Below are positions 37,060 through 46,898 of a stretch of DNA of 64,000 nucleotides, in pieces (position 1 is the stretch's first letter; each line of letters opens with the position of its first letter). A program made the position numbers and the translations under genes. Below the pieces are notes generated by a model, which saw only the letters and a list, made by a program, of their open reading frames with translations, was not told the origin of the DNA and did not search any database. The DNA comes from Chitinispirillaceae bacterium. Its GTDB lineage: Bacteria > Fibrobacterota > Chitinivibrionia > Chitinivibrionales > Chitinispirillaceae. The stretch covers positions 1-64,000 of the forward strand of contig JAFGIN010000071.1 in assembly GCA_016929595.1 (NCBI GenBank). The letters are read 5' to 3'.

Positions 37060-38174
37060 AAATCGCACATTTTATCAATCCATGGCTTCCGGTCACACAA
37101 AACTGGATTTACAACCAGATAAAGTTTAATACACAGTGCGATCATATCATTCTTAGCAGAACGGTGTCAAACAGAGAACAGTTTCCGATTAATGCCCTGT
37201 TTGCCGCTTATCCACGCAATGATCTCAATGCGTCTGTCGGAATGTTTTTTGCCCGGCTCCTCGCTCAATATCCCGCAGGATTTTACAAATCAGTCATTGA
37301 CAACCAAAAGCCGGACTGTTTTCATGGTCACTTTGCATGGGAATCATGGCGAAATATAAACCTGATCAGAAAATGCGGACTTCCGCTGGTCACGACATTT
37401 TACGGTCTTGATGTTAATAAGCACCCAAAGAAAAAACACTGGCAGAAGCGCTATAATGTACTCTTTGACATTGGGGATCGATTTACCGTTGAAGGGCCGT
37501 TTATGGCCGAATCACTCAGGCAGCTGGGTTGTCCGGAGAGTAAAATTCGTATAATTCATCTCGGAGTCGATATACATCATCTTCAAAAAATGTGTCCTGT
37601 ATCGAAATCTGATCATTTTAACATCCTTTTCATCGGTCTTGAACGGGAGAAAAAAGGTTCTATTTACGCTGCAGAAGCATTTGTCAAAACGGCCCGTACA
37701 TTCAAGGAAGTCCGATTGCACGTACTTGGTGATGGAATCTACCGGAAGAAGGTTAGTGAAATCATTTCAACTGCAGGCATGAGCGATAAAGTCACCTTTC
37801 ACGGATATGTACCAGTCAAAAGATATCACGAGCTTCTGGTTTCAATGAAATGCGTGCTTGCGCCCAGTGTGACAGCCAGCGATGGCGATACCGAAGGTGG
37901 TGCGCCGGTTTCAGTTATCGAAGCACAGGCAATAGGTATTCCGGTAATAGGAACATTTCATTGTGACATTCCTGAGATCGTTATAGACCAGAAAACCGGA
38001 TTCCTTTCACCAGAACGTGACAGTACCTCACTCGCAGCCAATTTAATGACCCTGATCAGTGATACGAGTTTGCAGAAACAATTCGGTGCAGCGGCAATTG
38101 AACATATCAGGATGCAGCACGATATTAATAAACAGGTACTGAAACTTGCTGATGTTTACAAAGAGATTCTATAG
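37056..38174 (+). CDS. GT4 glycosyltransferase
   Basis: This 372-residue GT-B enzyme has GHFAWESW in the acceptor half, LGVDIHHL at the domain hinge, and the donor motif DGDTEGGAPVSVIEAQAIGIPVIGT. It pairs with the upstream GT4 by an ATGA overlap. It converges with the FemAB-like gene, overlapping it by 19 bases at the 3' ends. Confidence 0.88.
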   Translation: MKIAHFINPWLPVTQNWIYNQIKFNTQCDHIILSRTVSNREQFPINALFAAYPRNDLNASVGMFFARLLAQYPAGFYKSVIDNQKPDCFHGHFAWESWRNINLIRKCGLPLVTTFYGLDVNKHPKKKHWQKRYNVLFDIGDRFTVEGPFMAESLRQLGCPESKIRIIHLGVDIHHLQKMCPVSKSDHFNILFIGLEREKKGSIYAAEAFVKTARTFKEVRLHVLGDGIYRKKVSEIISTAGMSDKVTFHGYVPVKRYHELLVSMKCVLAPSVTASDGDTEGGAPVSVIEAQAIGIPVIGTFHCDIPEIVIDQKTGFLSPERDSTSLAANLMTLISDTSLQKQFGAAAIEHIRMQHDINKQVLKLADVYKEIL

Positions 38175-39205
38175 CTACAGTTCTTCAGCATCTGACAAAA
38201 CGATAACAATCCGCTTTTTTTATTTAATACACCTGAAGGCATCATTTCGGTTCCGAGAAATTTTTTGAATCGTATTACCCCTTCAAATCCCCCACTTGGA
38301 TTACAATCAAACCAGTAGTAATTGTTAATACAAGCGTGCTCGACAGCGGCATCATATAGTAAATTGTTTGGCCGGATAGCAAAAAACTCTTCATCCCCTG
38401 CCCCATGCCAGGCTGCAACATGTTTGTTCCAGTAAAAACAGATTATCCCTGATGCAATCCGGCCATTAATAGTAACCGTCCAGAGCTTCCTGAGCTTCTT
38501 ATCTAAATTAAAGATTTCCTTAAAAAATGCAAGTGAATAAAAACTCCGTCTTATGAGTCGTTTTTTTTCCCATCTGCTGATTGATTTCTCATAGACCGAA
38601 TAGTACTGAGCCCAATGATCCCATTCTTCATTCGAATCAGGCTTTAGCCCTGCCTGTGAGGCTTTTTTAACATTTTTCCGGTGTGCATAATCTGTTCCTG
38701 AAAGGAATGCAGAGTACCCATTGTGAACATCAATGCATTGTGTAAAATCATCCACAAAACCAAGTGAACTTAACACATTAAGTCTGTTTGTATCGAAAGG
38801 ATTTTCTCTTATTACCCAGTTCCCCTTGCGCAATAGGGATTTAACACCCTCTTGAATGTGTTGGGCTCTTACAGCAACATTATGGTCATAAATAAATCCA
38901 CCATAGGTACCACCCGGCATCGATTGTTTTCGCACAATTATCCCGCCCAGTTTTTTTTCCTGAATAGCCGGTAAATATAATGAAACGCCATCATCAAAAG
39001 TTACTTTATAACAAATCGGAACTGTGTCACCATGCTGATTACACCAAAGTGATGCCCAGTAAGGAGTATGAAAAAAAGTCGCGGATGCAGAGGACTGTGC
39101 AACTGTCAGCCATTCGTTATATAGCGTACCATCAAAATTGAGGACTCTGATATCTTTGACAATTGGCATAGGTATCCCGGAAGTTCGAAAATATCGGCAG
39201 AACAT
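38156..39205 (-). CDS. FemAB-like GNAT acyltransferase
   Basis: This 349-residue protein resembles FemAB/BioF2-like double-GNAT enzymes. Early segments are FFHTPYWASLW and SMPGGTYGGFI. A YAHRKNVKKASQAGL segment follows, then the late GRIASGIICFYWNKHVAAWHGA and RPNNLLYDAAVEHA. Such enzymes often act in exopolysaccharide loci by attaching acyl or aminoacyl groups. An ATG at 39169 (after CGGGA) is an alternative start and may be the better one. It sits in a glycan gene neighbourhood. Confidence 0.72.
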   Translation of the reverse strand: MFCRYFRTSGIPMPIVKDIRVLNFDGTLYNEWLTVAQSSASATFFHTPYWASLWCNQHGDTVPICYKVTFDDGVSLYLPAIQEKKLGGIIVRKQSMPGGTYGGFIYDHNVAVRAQHIQEGVKSLLRKGNWVIRENPFDTNRLNVLSSLGFVDDFTQCIDVHNGYSAFLSGTDYAHRKNVKKASQAGLKPDSNEEWDHWAQYYSVYEKSISRWEKKRLIRRSFYSLAFFKEIFNLDKKLRKLWTVTINGRIASGIICFYWNKHVAAWHGAGDEEFFAIRPNNLLYDAAVEHACINNYYWFDCNPSGGFEGVIRFKKFLGTEMMPSGVLNKKSGLLSFCQMLKNCSYRISL

Positions 39206-39221
39206 TCTTAAAAAGCAACAT

Positions 39222-41378
39222 TCAGGGAGTGATCAGTAATCTGCCCCGAACAGATGAATCGGTATCTTTGACCACGTAATAATAAGTGCCTGGTGAAACA
39301 CGTTCTGGCACAGTCCATGAAAACTGAGCCTGATACGAATTTTGAAAGATCAAAACAGGTTTGCCAACGAGCGAACCTTTAACAGAATAGATCCCGATTT
39401 GAGCTCCGGGAGAAACATAATGGAAGTTGATAGTCTTGTTCCTGTTTTTTCTAAACGGCACAGGAAACACAGTGACTTCGTCCTTGACTGTTGGCTGTAA
39501 TTTTGTTCCTATAGATAAGCGTGAAACGCCTTGATCCGTCGCGATCCACATGTACCCATACTCTTTATCCAGGGAAAGATCAGAAATTGAAGTTGAAATC
39601 AGACCATCGATTTTGCCATACGTATTTAAAGGTTCCCTGTCTGCAAGATCGTACCGTACCAGACCATCTGATGTTGCATACCAGATGATATGCTCATCTT
39701 CATATTCAAGTGCGGTAATACCCGAACCTACACTCTCCATCACTTCAAGAGTCTTGCTTAACGGATCATACTCATTAAGCTTACCATTTACAAGTATGTA
39801 CGTATTTCCAGAAGCAACGCTCACGGCATCTTTCATCTCTGTACCATAGAAAGTCTTTACCACTTTGACACCATCTCTGATAGGATTACCATCATGCTGC
39901 ATGATCATTAGGTTACCAGGTCTGCGATTCCCGACAAATATTGTTCCGTAAATATCAACATGAAAATAATTTGCTTCATCTGCATAATTTTGATTTCCGT
40001 TTTCAAAAAAACGCCTGTAATGCGCCTGAGGGGTACCATGAGCATCTGGATTTGGTTTATTTGCTGGATCAAAACAAATTAATGATCCATCAGGATTTTC
40101 CCAGCATCCAACCCATATAAAACCTGAAGAATCCTGCGCAATAGCATCACACTTAGCCCAGCTATGAGCAGGGCAGACAGGACCAGACGAAGATAACCCC
40201 TGACTTCCGCCCTGTGAGTACGTGCAATACTGCGACCAGCTATTTTCATTCAGGGTATACCGTTTACAATGTGCTCCGGCAGTGGCTATCCAGATATCTC
40301 CCTCACGACTTCTGATAATCGCTTTTGTTTCGGGATTTTCAGGCATTGGCCCCATTTCGGAAGAACTGGAAACATTGTGAATTATCCAGGACCTACCTGT
40401 ATATTCAGAAAGCCCACGCCACCACTGGCCTCCAGCCATAGAGCCATTAGGGACAACCAGAACATGCCCGTTTTTTCCAGCAACAAGCGCATTCACCGCA
40501 CCGAATGCAGGACCCTGAATTGTATAACGTTGTAGACCATCGCTATTATATTTGTAAAAATGATTTTTCCGGGTACCGATCCAGCAGTCGGTGCCCGAAA
40601 CTTTCAGACTGGTGATATTACTTGGAAACTCCTGCAAAACGTTTTCACCATTCATCAGTTTATTTTCTACTACATGTACCAGCATACCATTATGTAGTAC
40701 ACACAACTGACTATAAGCACTCAGGGTATCATTAACAATTACAAAAGATTTAACAGCACCAACGCGTGAAGTATCAATAGTCCAGATTGCAGGATTAAAA
40801 AAATTGTATTTTTTTAATCCTGTGGAAATACTGTCAAGATAAACGACGCCGCCATCAAGTCCCACGTAAAGACGGTCTTTAACTATCGCCAGTGCATTGA
40901 CCTGAGTGGAAATGAGAGTGTTGAATGAAACCGCATTTTTCATGGCTCTTTTCTCTTTTCGATCAAAGAGACTCAACCCACTGCCAGAGCCGACGAACAG
41001 ATATTGACCGTACGGAATCAGGGTAGTGATTTTCCACCCGGCTGTCTGATAGGAATTCGTCTGATTTCGCCATAAAAGCTTTTCAGGATCCCAGGTTGCA
41101 AGATATCCGTTTGATGATCCAATCCAGATGTTTCCATCATCATCAACACACGAGGCTGTGAGGTCTGGATCCGGGAAATCAATAGTTCCATATTGAGAAT
41201 GACTCTCACCGGTTTTGGTGTCAATTGTATGAATCCCCCCACCTGAAAGAGCAAGTAATTTATTCTTTGTTATGAGGATATCATTTATCCTGTTTGTTTC
41301 AGCAAAATTTACGATACGTCCCGAAGCCATGAGGGACAGACTTAATGCCATTATAAAGAAAATTGTTAATTTAACCAT
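39222..41378 (-). CDS. Secreted propeller protein with C-terminal sorting/FlgD-like domain
   Basis: This 718-residue protein has a signal peptide followed by two-component-regulator-propeller-like repeats (DDDGNIWIGSSNGYLATW, GYMWIATDQGVSRLSIG). The last about 80 residues form an Ig-like C-terminal module (VFPVPFRKN, IGIYSVKGSLV, GTYYYVVKD) similar to FlgD-Ig or type IX sorting domains. There is no kinase or HTH, so it is not a sensor kinase. It is probably exported to the surface. It is transcribed with the FemAB-like gene 16 bp downstream. Confidence 0.75.
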   Translation of the reverse strand: MVKLTIFFIMALSLSLMASGRIVNFAETNRINDILITKNKLLALSGGGIHTIDTKTGESHSQYGTIDFPDPDLTASCVDDDGNIWIGSSNGYLATWDPEKLLWRNQTNSYQTAGWKITTLIPYGQYLFVGSGSGLSLFDRKEKRAMKNAVSFNTLISTQVNALAIVKDRLYVGLDGGVVYLDSISTGLKKYNFFNPAIWTIDTSRVGAVKSFVIVNDTLSAYSQLCVLHNGMLVHVVENKLMNGENVLQEFPSNITSLKVSGTDCWIGTRKNHFYKYNSDGLQRYTIQGPAFGAVNALVAGKNGHVLVVPNGSMAGGQWWRGLSEYTGRSWIIHNVSSSSEMGPMPENPETKAIIRSREGDIWIATAGAHCKRYTLNENSWSQYCTYSQGGSQGLSSSGPVCPAHSWAKCDAIAQDSSGFIWVGCWENPDGSLICFDPANKPNPDAHGTPQAHYRRFFENGNQNYADEANYFHVDIYGTIFVGNRRPGNLMIMQHDGNPIRDGVKVVKTFYGTEMKDAVSVASGNTYILVNGKLNEYDPLSKTLEVMESVGSGITALEYEDEHIIWYATSDGLVRYDLADREPLNTYGKIDGLISTSISDLSLDKEYGYMWIATDQGVSRLSIGTKLQPTVKDEVTVFPVPFRKNRNKTINFHYVSPGAQIGIYSVKGSLVGKPVLIFQNSYQAQFSWTVPERVSPGTYYYVVKDTDSSVRGRLLITP

Positions 41379-41467
41379 TTAAATCCTCAAGAATGAAATT
41401 ACCGGTATATTTCATAGTACGAACGGATCGTATTGATATTGCAGCGATGGGCCAAAGAGGTTTAATC

Positions 41468-41540
41468 TGGAGCTGAGGGGGATCGAACCCCTGACCTCGA
41501 CATTGCGAACGTCGCGCTCTCCCAACTGAGCTACAGCCCC
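41468..41540 (-). tRNA. tRNA-Ala(CGC)
   Basis: The minus strand folds as a full cloverleaf. The acceptor stem GGGGCTG/CAGCTCC has one G-U pair, the D arm is GCTC/GAGC, and the anticodon arm CGACG/TGTCG has loop TTCGCAA. The T arm is CAGGGG-TTCGATC-CCCCT-like. The anticodon CGC reads GCG (Ala). The CCA end is not encoded. Confidence 0.95.
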
Positions 41541-41793
41541 TGAGTTCAGTAATATATATCTTCGACTGGTTTTCGGGCAATTACTGCAAGTAATCTGTAC
41601 TTTTTTTAACTTAAGTCAGCGATACACCTCTGTCCCGGATAGAAATCGGGACGAATGCATCTGTCACAATTATGGAAATCAGGTAAAAATCACCCGTCGA
41701 ACAGGTATATTCTGTAATACAATTGACCTCAATCCTGTTCCATGCTATCATTTATATGTATTACTTTTTAATTTCTTTAACCGGGGTCATTCA

Positions 41794-42369
41794 ATGGTTC
41801 TGTCCCAGGAGATGTATACCAGAATTTATCGTTTATATAAACGAAATATAAACACTCAGAGCATTGCCACTACACTGAATATTCCTCTTCGCACAGTACA
41901 GTCAGTGATTTCACGTTTTGAGACGTCAGGAAATTTACAATCTATCGAATCGGAGGATTCATCCGAAAAAAAATCTCAAGCTGAAAATACCACCGCATTT
42001 CTTGATATCTACACCTATCCCAAAACACGATATATAACTATTGAGTTTGTTGGACTACTCACCGACAAGTATGCCGAATCAGTTTCCAGAGAGTTGCAAA
42101 AATTACTCTCGTCAAACTGGAAAGCTGTCGGGTTGAAAATGAACAACGTTGAGCAACTAGACAAATCTATTGCAGACATCATTTTGTCTTATCACCAGAA
42201 ATGTACATCTGTTTCTAAATTTTTTGCGATCCTGGATCCATCACCGGAAATTGAACCTCAATTAAAGCAATTCAACATCGAAAATGTAGTCCCGATATTT
42301 GGAACCGAGCGCGCATTTGAGGATAATGCATTCTCCAAACGAATGACTAATTTCACAAAGCGGATCTGA
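41794..42369 (+). CDS. HTH-STAS fusion protein (antagonist-like regulator)
   Basis: Residues 1-50 form a homeodomain-like HTH (RLYKRNINTQSIATTLNIPLR and TVQSVISRF). Residues about 70-165 resemble a STAS domain (RYITIEFVGLLTDKYAESVS, VGLKMNNVEQLDKSIADIIL), with Ser in the position region usually phosphorylated in SpoIIAA-like antagonists (DKSIA). A DNA-binding domain directly joined to a STAS domain is uncommon. It may couple a partner switch to transcription of the following genes. A second stand-alone STAS gene lies at 51813. Confidence 0.6.
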   Translation: MVLSQEMYTRIYRLYKRNINTQSIATTLNIPLRTVQSVISRFETSGNLQSIESEDSSEKKSQAENTTAFLDIYTYPKTRYITIEFVGLLTDKYAESVSRELQKLLSSNWKAVGLKMNNVEQLDKSIADIILSYHQKCTSVSKFFAILDPSPEIEPQLKQFNIENVVPIFGTERAFEDNAFSKRMTNFTKRI

Positions 42370-42509
42370 TCCAACGGTTCAGAAGTACCTCGATTAAATT
42401 CTTCTTTCAGAAATCCGTAGATTATATTAATTTTCTTCATAGTTCACACACATACGATGTGATGTCACTTGCATATTTAAATCAAGCATATAATTCAGCT
42501 GGAGTATTG

Positions 42510-42746
42510 ATGGCATATCTGGGGATTGGTTACACGGGAGAAAACCCTGATTTTTTAAGAAGTCAGGTTGAAAAGCATATAAACTGGTTGAAAGGTGATC
42601 GACTACCCCGTTTTTTTGGAGACTCATTCATTGTTCTTTATGACTCTAATACAGCGCGTGAATTCGCAAAAAAATGCCAGGATACTGCCAATAGCGACAG
42701 TATCATTCTTTTTTCAATGGATCGTACAGGTCAAATTATCAATTAA
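42510..42746 (+). CDS. Small protein of unknown function
   Basis: This 78-residue frame starts at an ATG eight bases after CTGGAG; an in-frame GTG/ATG at 42459-42462 lacks a ribosome site. The sequence has a mixed alpha/beta look (LPRFFGDSFIVLYDS, DSIILFSMDRTGQII) without a recognised family. It lies between the HTH-STAS gene and the large unknown protein and may belong to the same unit. Confidence 0.5.
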   Translation: MAYLGIGYTGENPDFLRSQVEKHINWLKGDRLPRFFGDSFIVLYDSNTAREFAKKCQDTANSDSIILFSMDRTGQIIN

Positions 42747-42769
42747 TATGGCAAAGAAAGCTACCTTCA

Positions 42770-44806
42770 ATGTTAAACTTTACAGAAAAAGTAGAACCTC
42801 TTAAAATACTAAGACTTCTCTCAAGAAGCTTACCCTACTATCTAAAATCATGGTCCGAACAGGAAGAAGGTACAGGGTTATTCGGTACTACCGATCCAAA
42901 GAATTTTAATATGCGCACAGTCGGATCTTCATCACCGGTTATAGAGTATGTAATTCGTCCGCATCTCAATATTCTTTGTATCCTTGGGAGCTATATTTTT
43001 CACGATCAATGTGATATGATCGGTGCAATTATCACCAGAGACTCCTTAATAGATAAAATCAGAAAAGGAATGAAGTGGGCATGCAAAACTCATCTAACAG
43101 GAGATCTGGATGTCGAACCTTTCCTCGACAGAAAACGTTGGGGTGAAAACTGGAGAAGCAGTTACTGGGCAACACTCCTTGCTTTCAGTTATTTTATGAC
43201 ACGTTCAATCATCGATAAAGAAACTGAAAAACAGGTAAAAGAGGTCGTCGCTTTTGAGGCAAACCGATTTATCGGGTTGTGTCCGCCAAGTGGATGCAGA
43301 TTGGACAGTCGTGTTGAAGAAAATGCTCAGGATTCGATGATTTTATGCTGGGCAATAAATCTTATGCCAAAACACCCCCATCGCTCCCAGTGGGAAGAGG
43401 CCCTGAAGATATGGGCCGTAAACATCGCATCGAGTATTCACGACAAAACCGATCATTCTAAATACTTCAACAGGTCGCTTTCCGGCACTGTTTTAACTGA
43501 AAACCTTTTCCCGGATATGACTGCAGAGAATCATGGATTTTTCCACCCGGAAATACTAACTTACAGCTCGTGGATTATTCTTGGAATATCAGCATACGTT
43601 TTTCAGGACAACGAGCAGCCAGGTTTTCTAATTCGTAAACCTCATCAGCGAACCTATGACAATCTTCTGAGATTTTGTCTGCCGAATGGCCTGATATATA
43701 CCCCGGGTGGACACGACATGCCAATGTTCATTCCGCATCCGTTCGCACTTGCCTGGGGTCTGTGGTTCAATGATCCAAGAGCATTGCATCTTTGCGGAAA
43801 GCTGCTCTCGTGGATGGATACCTGCCTTCTGGCGAATCAGGAAAATCAGGGTCCATGGGTGTTTGGGTTCGAACAATACCATGAGGGATGGGAACTTCTG
43901 TTCCAGAGTCAGGTGGGTATAGAACTCTCTCTTCTGGCCTCATTACCATTCTCCAGGGAAGAGCGTCATTTCTCTTCCGGGCAAATTGAAAACGCAGTGG
44001 ATACCAGACATATTTATCCCTATGTTGAAGTGTGCTACCGAAGAAATTTCAGAACAACCCGTAGTGTCGCGTGGAAAGCAATTGGAAACCATCCGCTCAT
44101 AGGGTTTAACATCAACAATCAGCCTGAACTGGTTGCACCATTCAAGGCATCACTTCTTGGTGTTCCCACAACCAACGAACCAATTAAATCCTGGGAGACT
44201 GCGTTTCATCAGGACCGTATCACCCGTGACGGCTATGATACATCAGGTAGAATTCATTATTTCGGTGCAACTGGTAACGTACTCTTAACGCGAGATCTGA
44301 GGGTTCTTACCTGGGGTGAAGACGGTTTGATCGTACTGGATAGAATCACCGCCGAAAAAGATATCGAAATATATGAACAATACCTCTCTCCGCTCTACCT
44401 TGTAAATGATCACTGGACCGGATCAAATCTCGAATTCAGCAGTGGTTCACTTCGCGAATCGTTCAGCTCCTCTCAAAGAAAATTCAGGGAAGTTGGATGT
44501 CCATCTTTCTGGGCAAGCATAGAAAATCATCTGTTGTTTCAGTTTGTCTGGGGGAGGTCAAAAGGCCTGTTCTATCTTCCGGGGGGCGATAGAAATGCTC
44601 CACCCTACTGGAAAAACTGTCGCATTGACATGCTGGCGATACATGTAGAACCAAACTCAATCAAAAAAGGTGACTGCTTTTATAACGTGGGTTTTTTTCT
44701 AGGCGCAGGGAAAGGCCCCCGTCCTTTTAAGTCTGCTGGCACTGCAGGTGAATTTTTCAAAGGTCTGGTGATCATGGATGGTAAAATTACTGTCGGACTG
44801 GACTAA
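42770..44806 (+). CDS. Large unknown protein, possible polysaccharide-active enzyme
   Basis: This 678-residue soluble protein has no signal peptide. The first about 400 residues are helical and rich in Trp, His and Gly motifs (WGENWRSSYWATLLAFSYF, ENAQDSMILCWAINLMP, TPGGHDMPMFIPHPFALAWG). The rest is beta-rich (VLTWGEDGLIVLDRITAEKD). An alpha/alpha-toroid plus beta-sandwich layout would fit heparinase II/III-type lyases or similar enzymes, but no catalytic motif is certain. It is 23 bp after the small gene and 10 bp before the GSCFA gene. The function is unknown. Confidence 0.7.
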   Translation: MLNFTEKVEPLKILRLLSRSLPYYLKSWSEQEEGTGLFGTTDPKNFNMRTVGSSSPVIEYVIRPHLNILCILGSYIFHDQCDMIGAIITRDSLIDKIRKGMKWACKTHLTGDLDVEPFLDRKRWGENWRSSYWATLLAFSYFMTRSIIDKETEKQVKEVVAFEANRFIGLCPPSGCRLDSRVEENAQDSMILCWAINLMPKHPHRSQWEEALKIWAVNIASSIHDKTDHSKYFNRSLSGTVLTENLFPDMTAENHGFFHPEILTYSSWIILGISAYVFQDNEQPGFLIRKPHQRTYDNLLRFCLPNGLIYTPGGHDMPMFIPHPFALAWGLWFNDPRALHLCGKLLSWMDTCLLANQENQGPWVFGFEQYHEGWELLFQSQVGIELSLLASLPFSREERHFSSGQIENAVDTRHIYPYVEVCYRRNFRTTRSVAWKAIGNHPLIGFNINNQPELVAPFKASLLGVPTTNEPIKSWETAFHQDRITRDGYDTSGRIHYFGATGNVLLTRDLRVLTWGEDGLIVLDRITAEKDIEIYEQYLSPLYLVNDHWTGSNLEFSSGSLRESFSSSQRKFREVGCPSFWASIENHLLFQFVWGRSKGLFYLPGGDRNAPPYWKNCRIDMLAIHVEPNSIKKGDCFYNVGFFLGAGKGPRPFKSAGTAGEFFKGLVIMDGKITVGLD

Positions 44807-44816
44807 GGAAATTTCT

Positions 44817-45839
44817 GTGTCAATAATGACAACTCTTTTCCGTACGCCAGTTCCGATACCCGAACTTCCGGAAAAGATAACGCATCGGGATTCTATTTTG
44901 ATGCTTGGATCGTGTTTTTCTGAAAATATAAGCAAACGGCTGGATGCATTTCATTTCAGGGTTTTGTGTAACCCCACAGGTATTCTATACAACCCATTTT
45001 CCATCTCTTCGGCTCTCGGAAGAATCATACAAGGAACTCCGTATATCGTAAGTGATCTCTTTGAATATCAGGGACGGTGGCACAGCTTTGATCATCACAG
45101 CCATTATTCCAAAAGATCACCAGAACAGACTCTGGAGATGATAAACGGAAGCCTTCTTGAGGCTCACCGCTGGATCCAGACTACCGGTATTTGCATACTT
45201 ACCCCGGGAACATCTTTCACTTTCACTAATCTCAACTCGCAGAAAATCGTTGCAAACTGTCACAAGCTTCCGCAACAGCAGTTCCTCAGAAGATGTGCAT
45301 CATCACAGGAGATCTTCACTGAATGGAAGACTCTGTTATCTCACCTTTCAAGGCAGTTTCCATCAATGCGTTTTATTCTCACTATCAGTCCGGTTCGCCA
45401 CTATCCTTCGCAACCACGCCATAACCAGTTGAGCAAATCAAATCTGGTAAGCGCTCTTTACGAACTTGAAAACTTTTTTTCTAATGTCTACTATTTCCCT
45501 TCGTTTGAAATCATGATGGATGAGTTGCGCGATTACCGGTTTTACACTACCGATATGACACATCCAAACGAAACAGCTGTCAACTATATCTGGGAACGTT
45601 TTCTTGAGAGCTGCATCTCAAATCGTTCCAGAGAGTTCATTAAAAAATTTGTGGTGGTTGATCAGGCAAAAAAACATCACATTTTAAATGACTCAGCTCA
45701 GGATCAAAAGACTCAATTCGCACTCTCAATGATCGAAAAAATCAATCAAATAAAAAAACAATTTCCAGAAGTCGACTTTGAAAGGGAGATCAGCTGGTTA
45801 AACGAATTGAGAAAAAATGAAGGCATTAGTTTATCATAA
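44817..45839 (+). CDS. GSCFA-domain protein (SGNH-hydrolase-like)
   Basis: The defining motif is LMLGSCFSENISKRLD near the start, followed by NPTGILYNPFS and later ISPVRHYPSQPRHNQLSKSNL and YFPSFEIMMDELRDYRFY, matching GSCFA family hallmarks. The fold is related to SGNH esterases, so it may add or remove acyl groups on glycans. GTG at 44817 is chosen (AAGGAA seven bases upstream); ATG 44826 also fits. Its end overlaps the GT9 gene by 23 bases. Confidence 0.88.
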   Translation: MSIMTTLFRTPVPIPELPEKITHRDSILMLGSCFSENISKRLDAFHFRVLCNPTGILYNPFSISSALGRIIQGTPYIVSDLFEYQGRWHSFDHHSHYSKRSPEQTLEMINGSLLEAHRWIQTTGICILTPGTSFTFTNLNSQKIVANCHKLPQQQFLRRCASSQEIFTEWKTLLSHLSRQFPSMRFILTISPVRHYPSQPRHNQLSKSNLVSALYELENFFSNVYYFPSFEIMMDELRDYRFYTTDMTHPNETAVNYIWERFLESCISNRSREFIKKFVVVDQAKKHHILNDSAQDQKTQFALSMIEKINQIKKQFPEVDFEREISWLNELRKNEGISLS

Positions 45840-46752
45840 TGGATCATTGGGTGATTTTCTGACCACACTGCCGGCGATTGAGAAATACCGTTCTGTAATA
45901 AAAGCTGATCACCTTACACTTCTATGCAGAAAACCACTGGGAGAACTTGCAGTACGCGCCGGATATGCAGATTCTTTTAAGGATGTCAATAATTACTCTT
46001 TTCTTTTTAATACAGAATCCCTGGATGCCAGAACAGAGTTTTTTTTAAACCCGTTCACACATTGTTTATTATTTACAAATAAAGACTCTCCGATTTTAAT
46101 CAACACTAGAAAACAGCATCATCTCAATGTGCTCTATCAAGTGCCATTCCCCACTGAAAATGTACACATTACTGATTACCATCTTTCATTATTTAACGAC
46201 AGTACCACAATTTCTTCATCAGCCTGCACATCACTGTCCCGGTTATTTGATGTACCTTCAGATCAGAAAACAGACAGCGTAGCAACGCCAGTGGTTGCGC
46301 TAGGGCCAGGAAGTGGTTCCACACGAAAAAACTGGCCATTACGCCATTATCAAAAAGTCGAAAATTATCTTACAGAGAAAGGTTTTGATGTATACTGGAT
46401 TGCTGGAGAGTGTGAGAGAGAGTATCATTTTCGCAATAGTGATAAAATAATCAGGGATTTAGATCTTATCTCCTTGAGCAGATTTCTGTTTAGATGTACG
46501 CTTTATATTGGTAATGACAGTGGTATCACTCACCTTGCTGCTGCATCACACTGCCCCCTTATCGCTATATTTGGAGCTTCAAATCCAAGAATTTGGGCAC
46601 CAAGAGGCTCCGCAAGGGTTAAATGTATATTTAAATCGCCATATGAGAATTATTGTCAGACATACGGACAAAATTTTGATTGCGATCAGGAATGTTTAAA
46701 ATCGGTACAGGTAGAGGATATCATAGAAGAAATCAATTCTTTTCTGAGATGA
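45817..46752 (+). CDS. GT9 (heptosyltransferase-like) glycosyltransferase
   Basis: This 311-residue GT-B enzyme starts MKALVYHNGSLGDFLTTLPAI. It has the GT9 donor motifs ALGPGSGSTRKNWPLRHY and GNDSGITHLAAASHCPLIAIFGAS near the end. The family transfers heptose to lipopolysaccharide core. It overlaps the GSCFA gene, tying that protein to glycan assembly. Confidence 0.88.
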   Translation: MKALVYHNGSLGDFLTTLPAIEKYRSVIKADHLTLLCRKPLGELAVRAGYADSFKDVNNYSFLFNTESLDARTEFFLNPFTHCLLFTNKDSPILINTRKQHHLNVLYQVPFPTENVHITDYHLSLFNDSTTISSSACTSLSRLFDVPSDQKTDSVATPVVALGPGSGSTRKNWPLRHYQKVENYLTEKGFDVYWIAGECEREYHFRNSDKIIRDLDLISLSRFLFRCTLYIGNDSGITHLAAASHCPLIAIFGASNPRIWAPRGSARVKCIFKSPYENYCQTYGQNFDCDQECLKSVQVEDIIEEINSFLR

Positions 46753-46898
46753 ATTGTAATCGAAAAATGAATACAATGTACATCATTGCAGATGATATAT
46801 TTAAGACCAGTGTTCCCAGTTTACGGTTTTCATAACTTCAGGTATAATTTATGCAGACTGAAAGCAGAAAACTGGCATTGGATAAATCCGGAGACGCA

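Noticed and set aside
39222-41378. Propeller protein considered as a hybrid two-component sensor
   Set aside because: It lacks histidine kinase, receiver and HTH domains and ends in a sorting/FlgD-like module.
41631-41657. GTCCCG/CGGGAC inverted repeat next to the tRNA gene, considered as an attachment site
   Set aside because: No integrase gene and no duplicated tRNA 3' end were seen.
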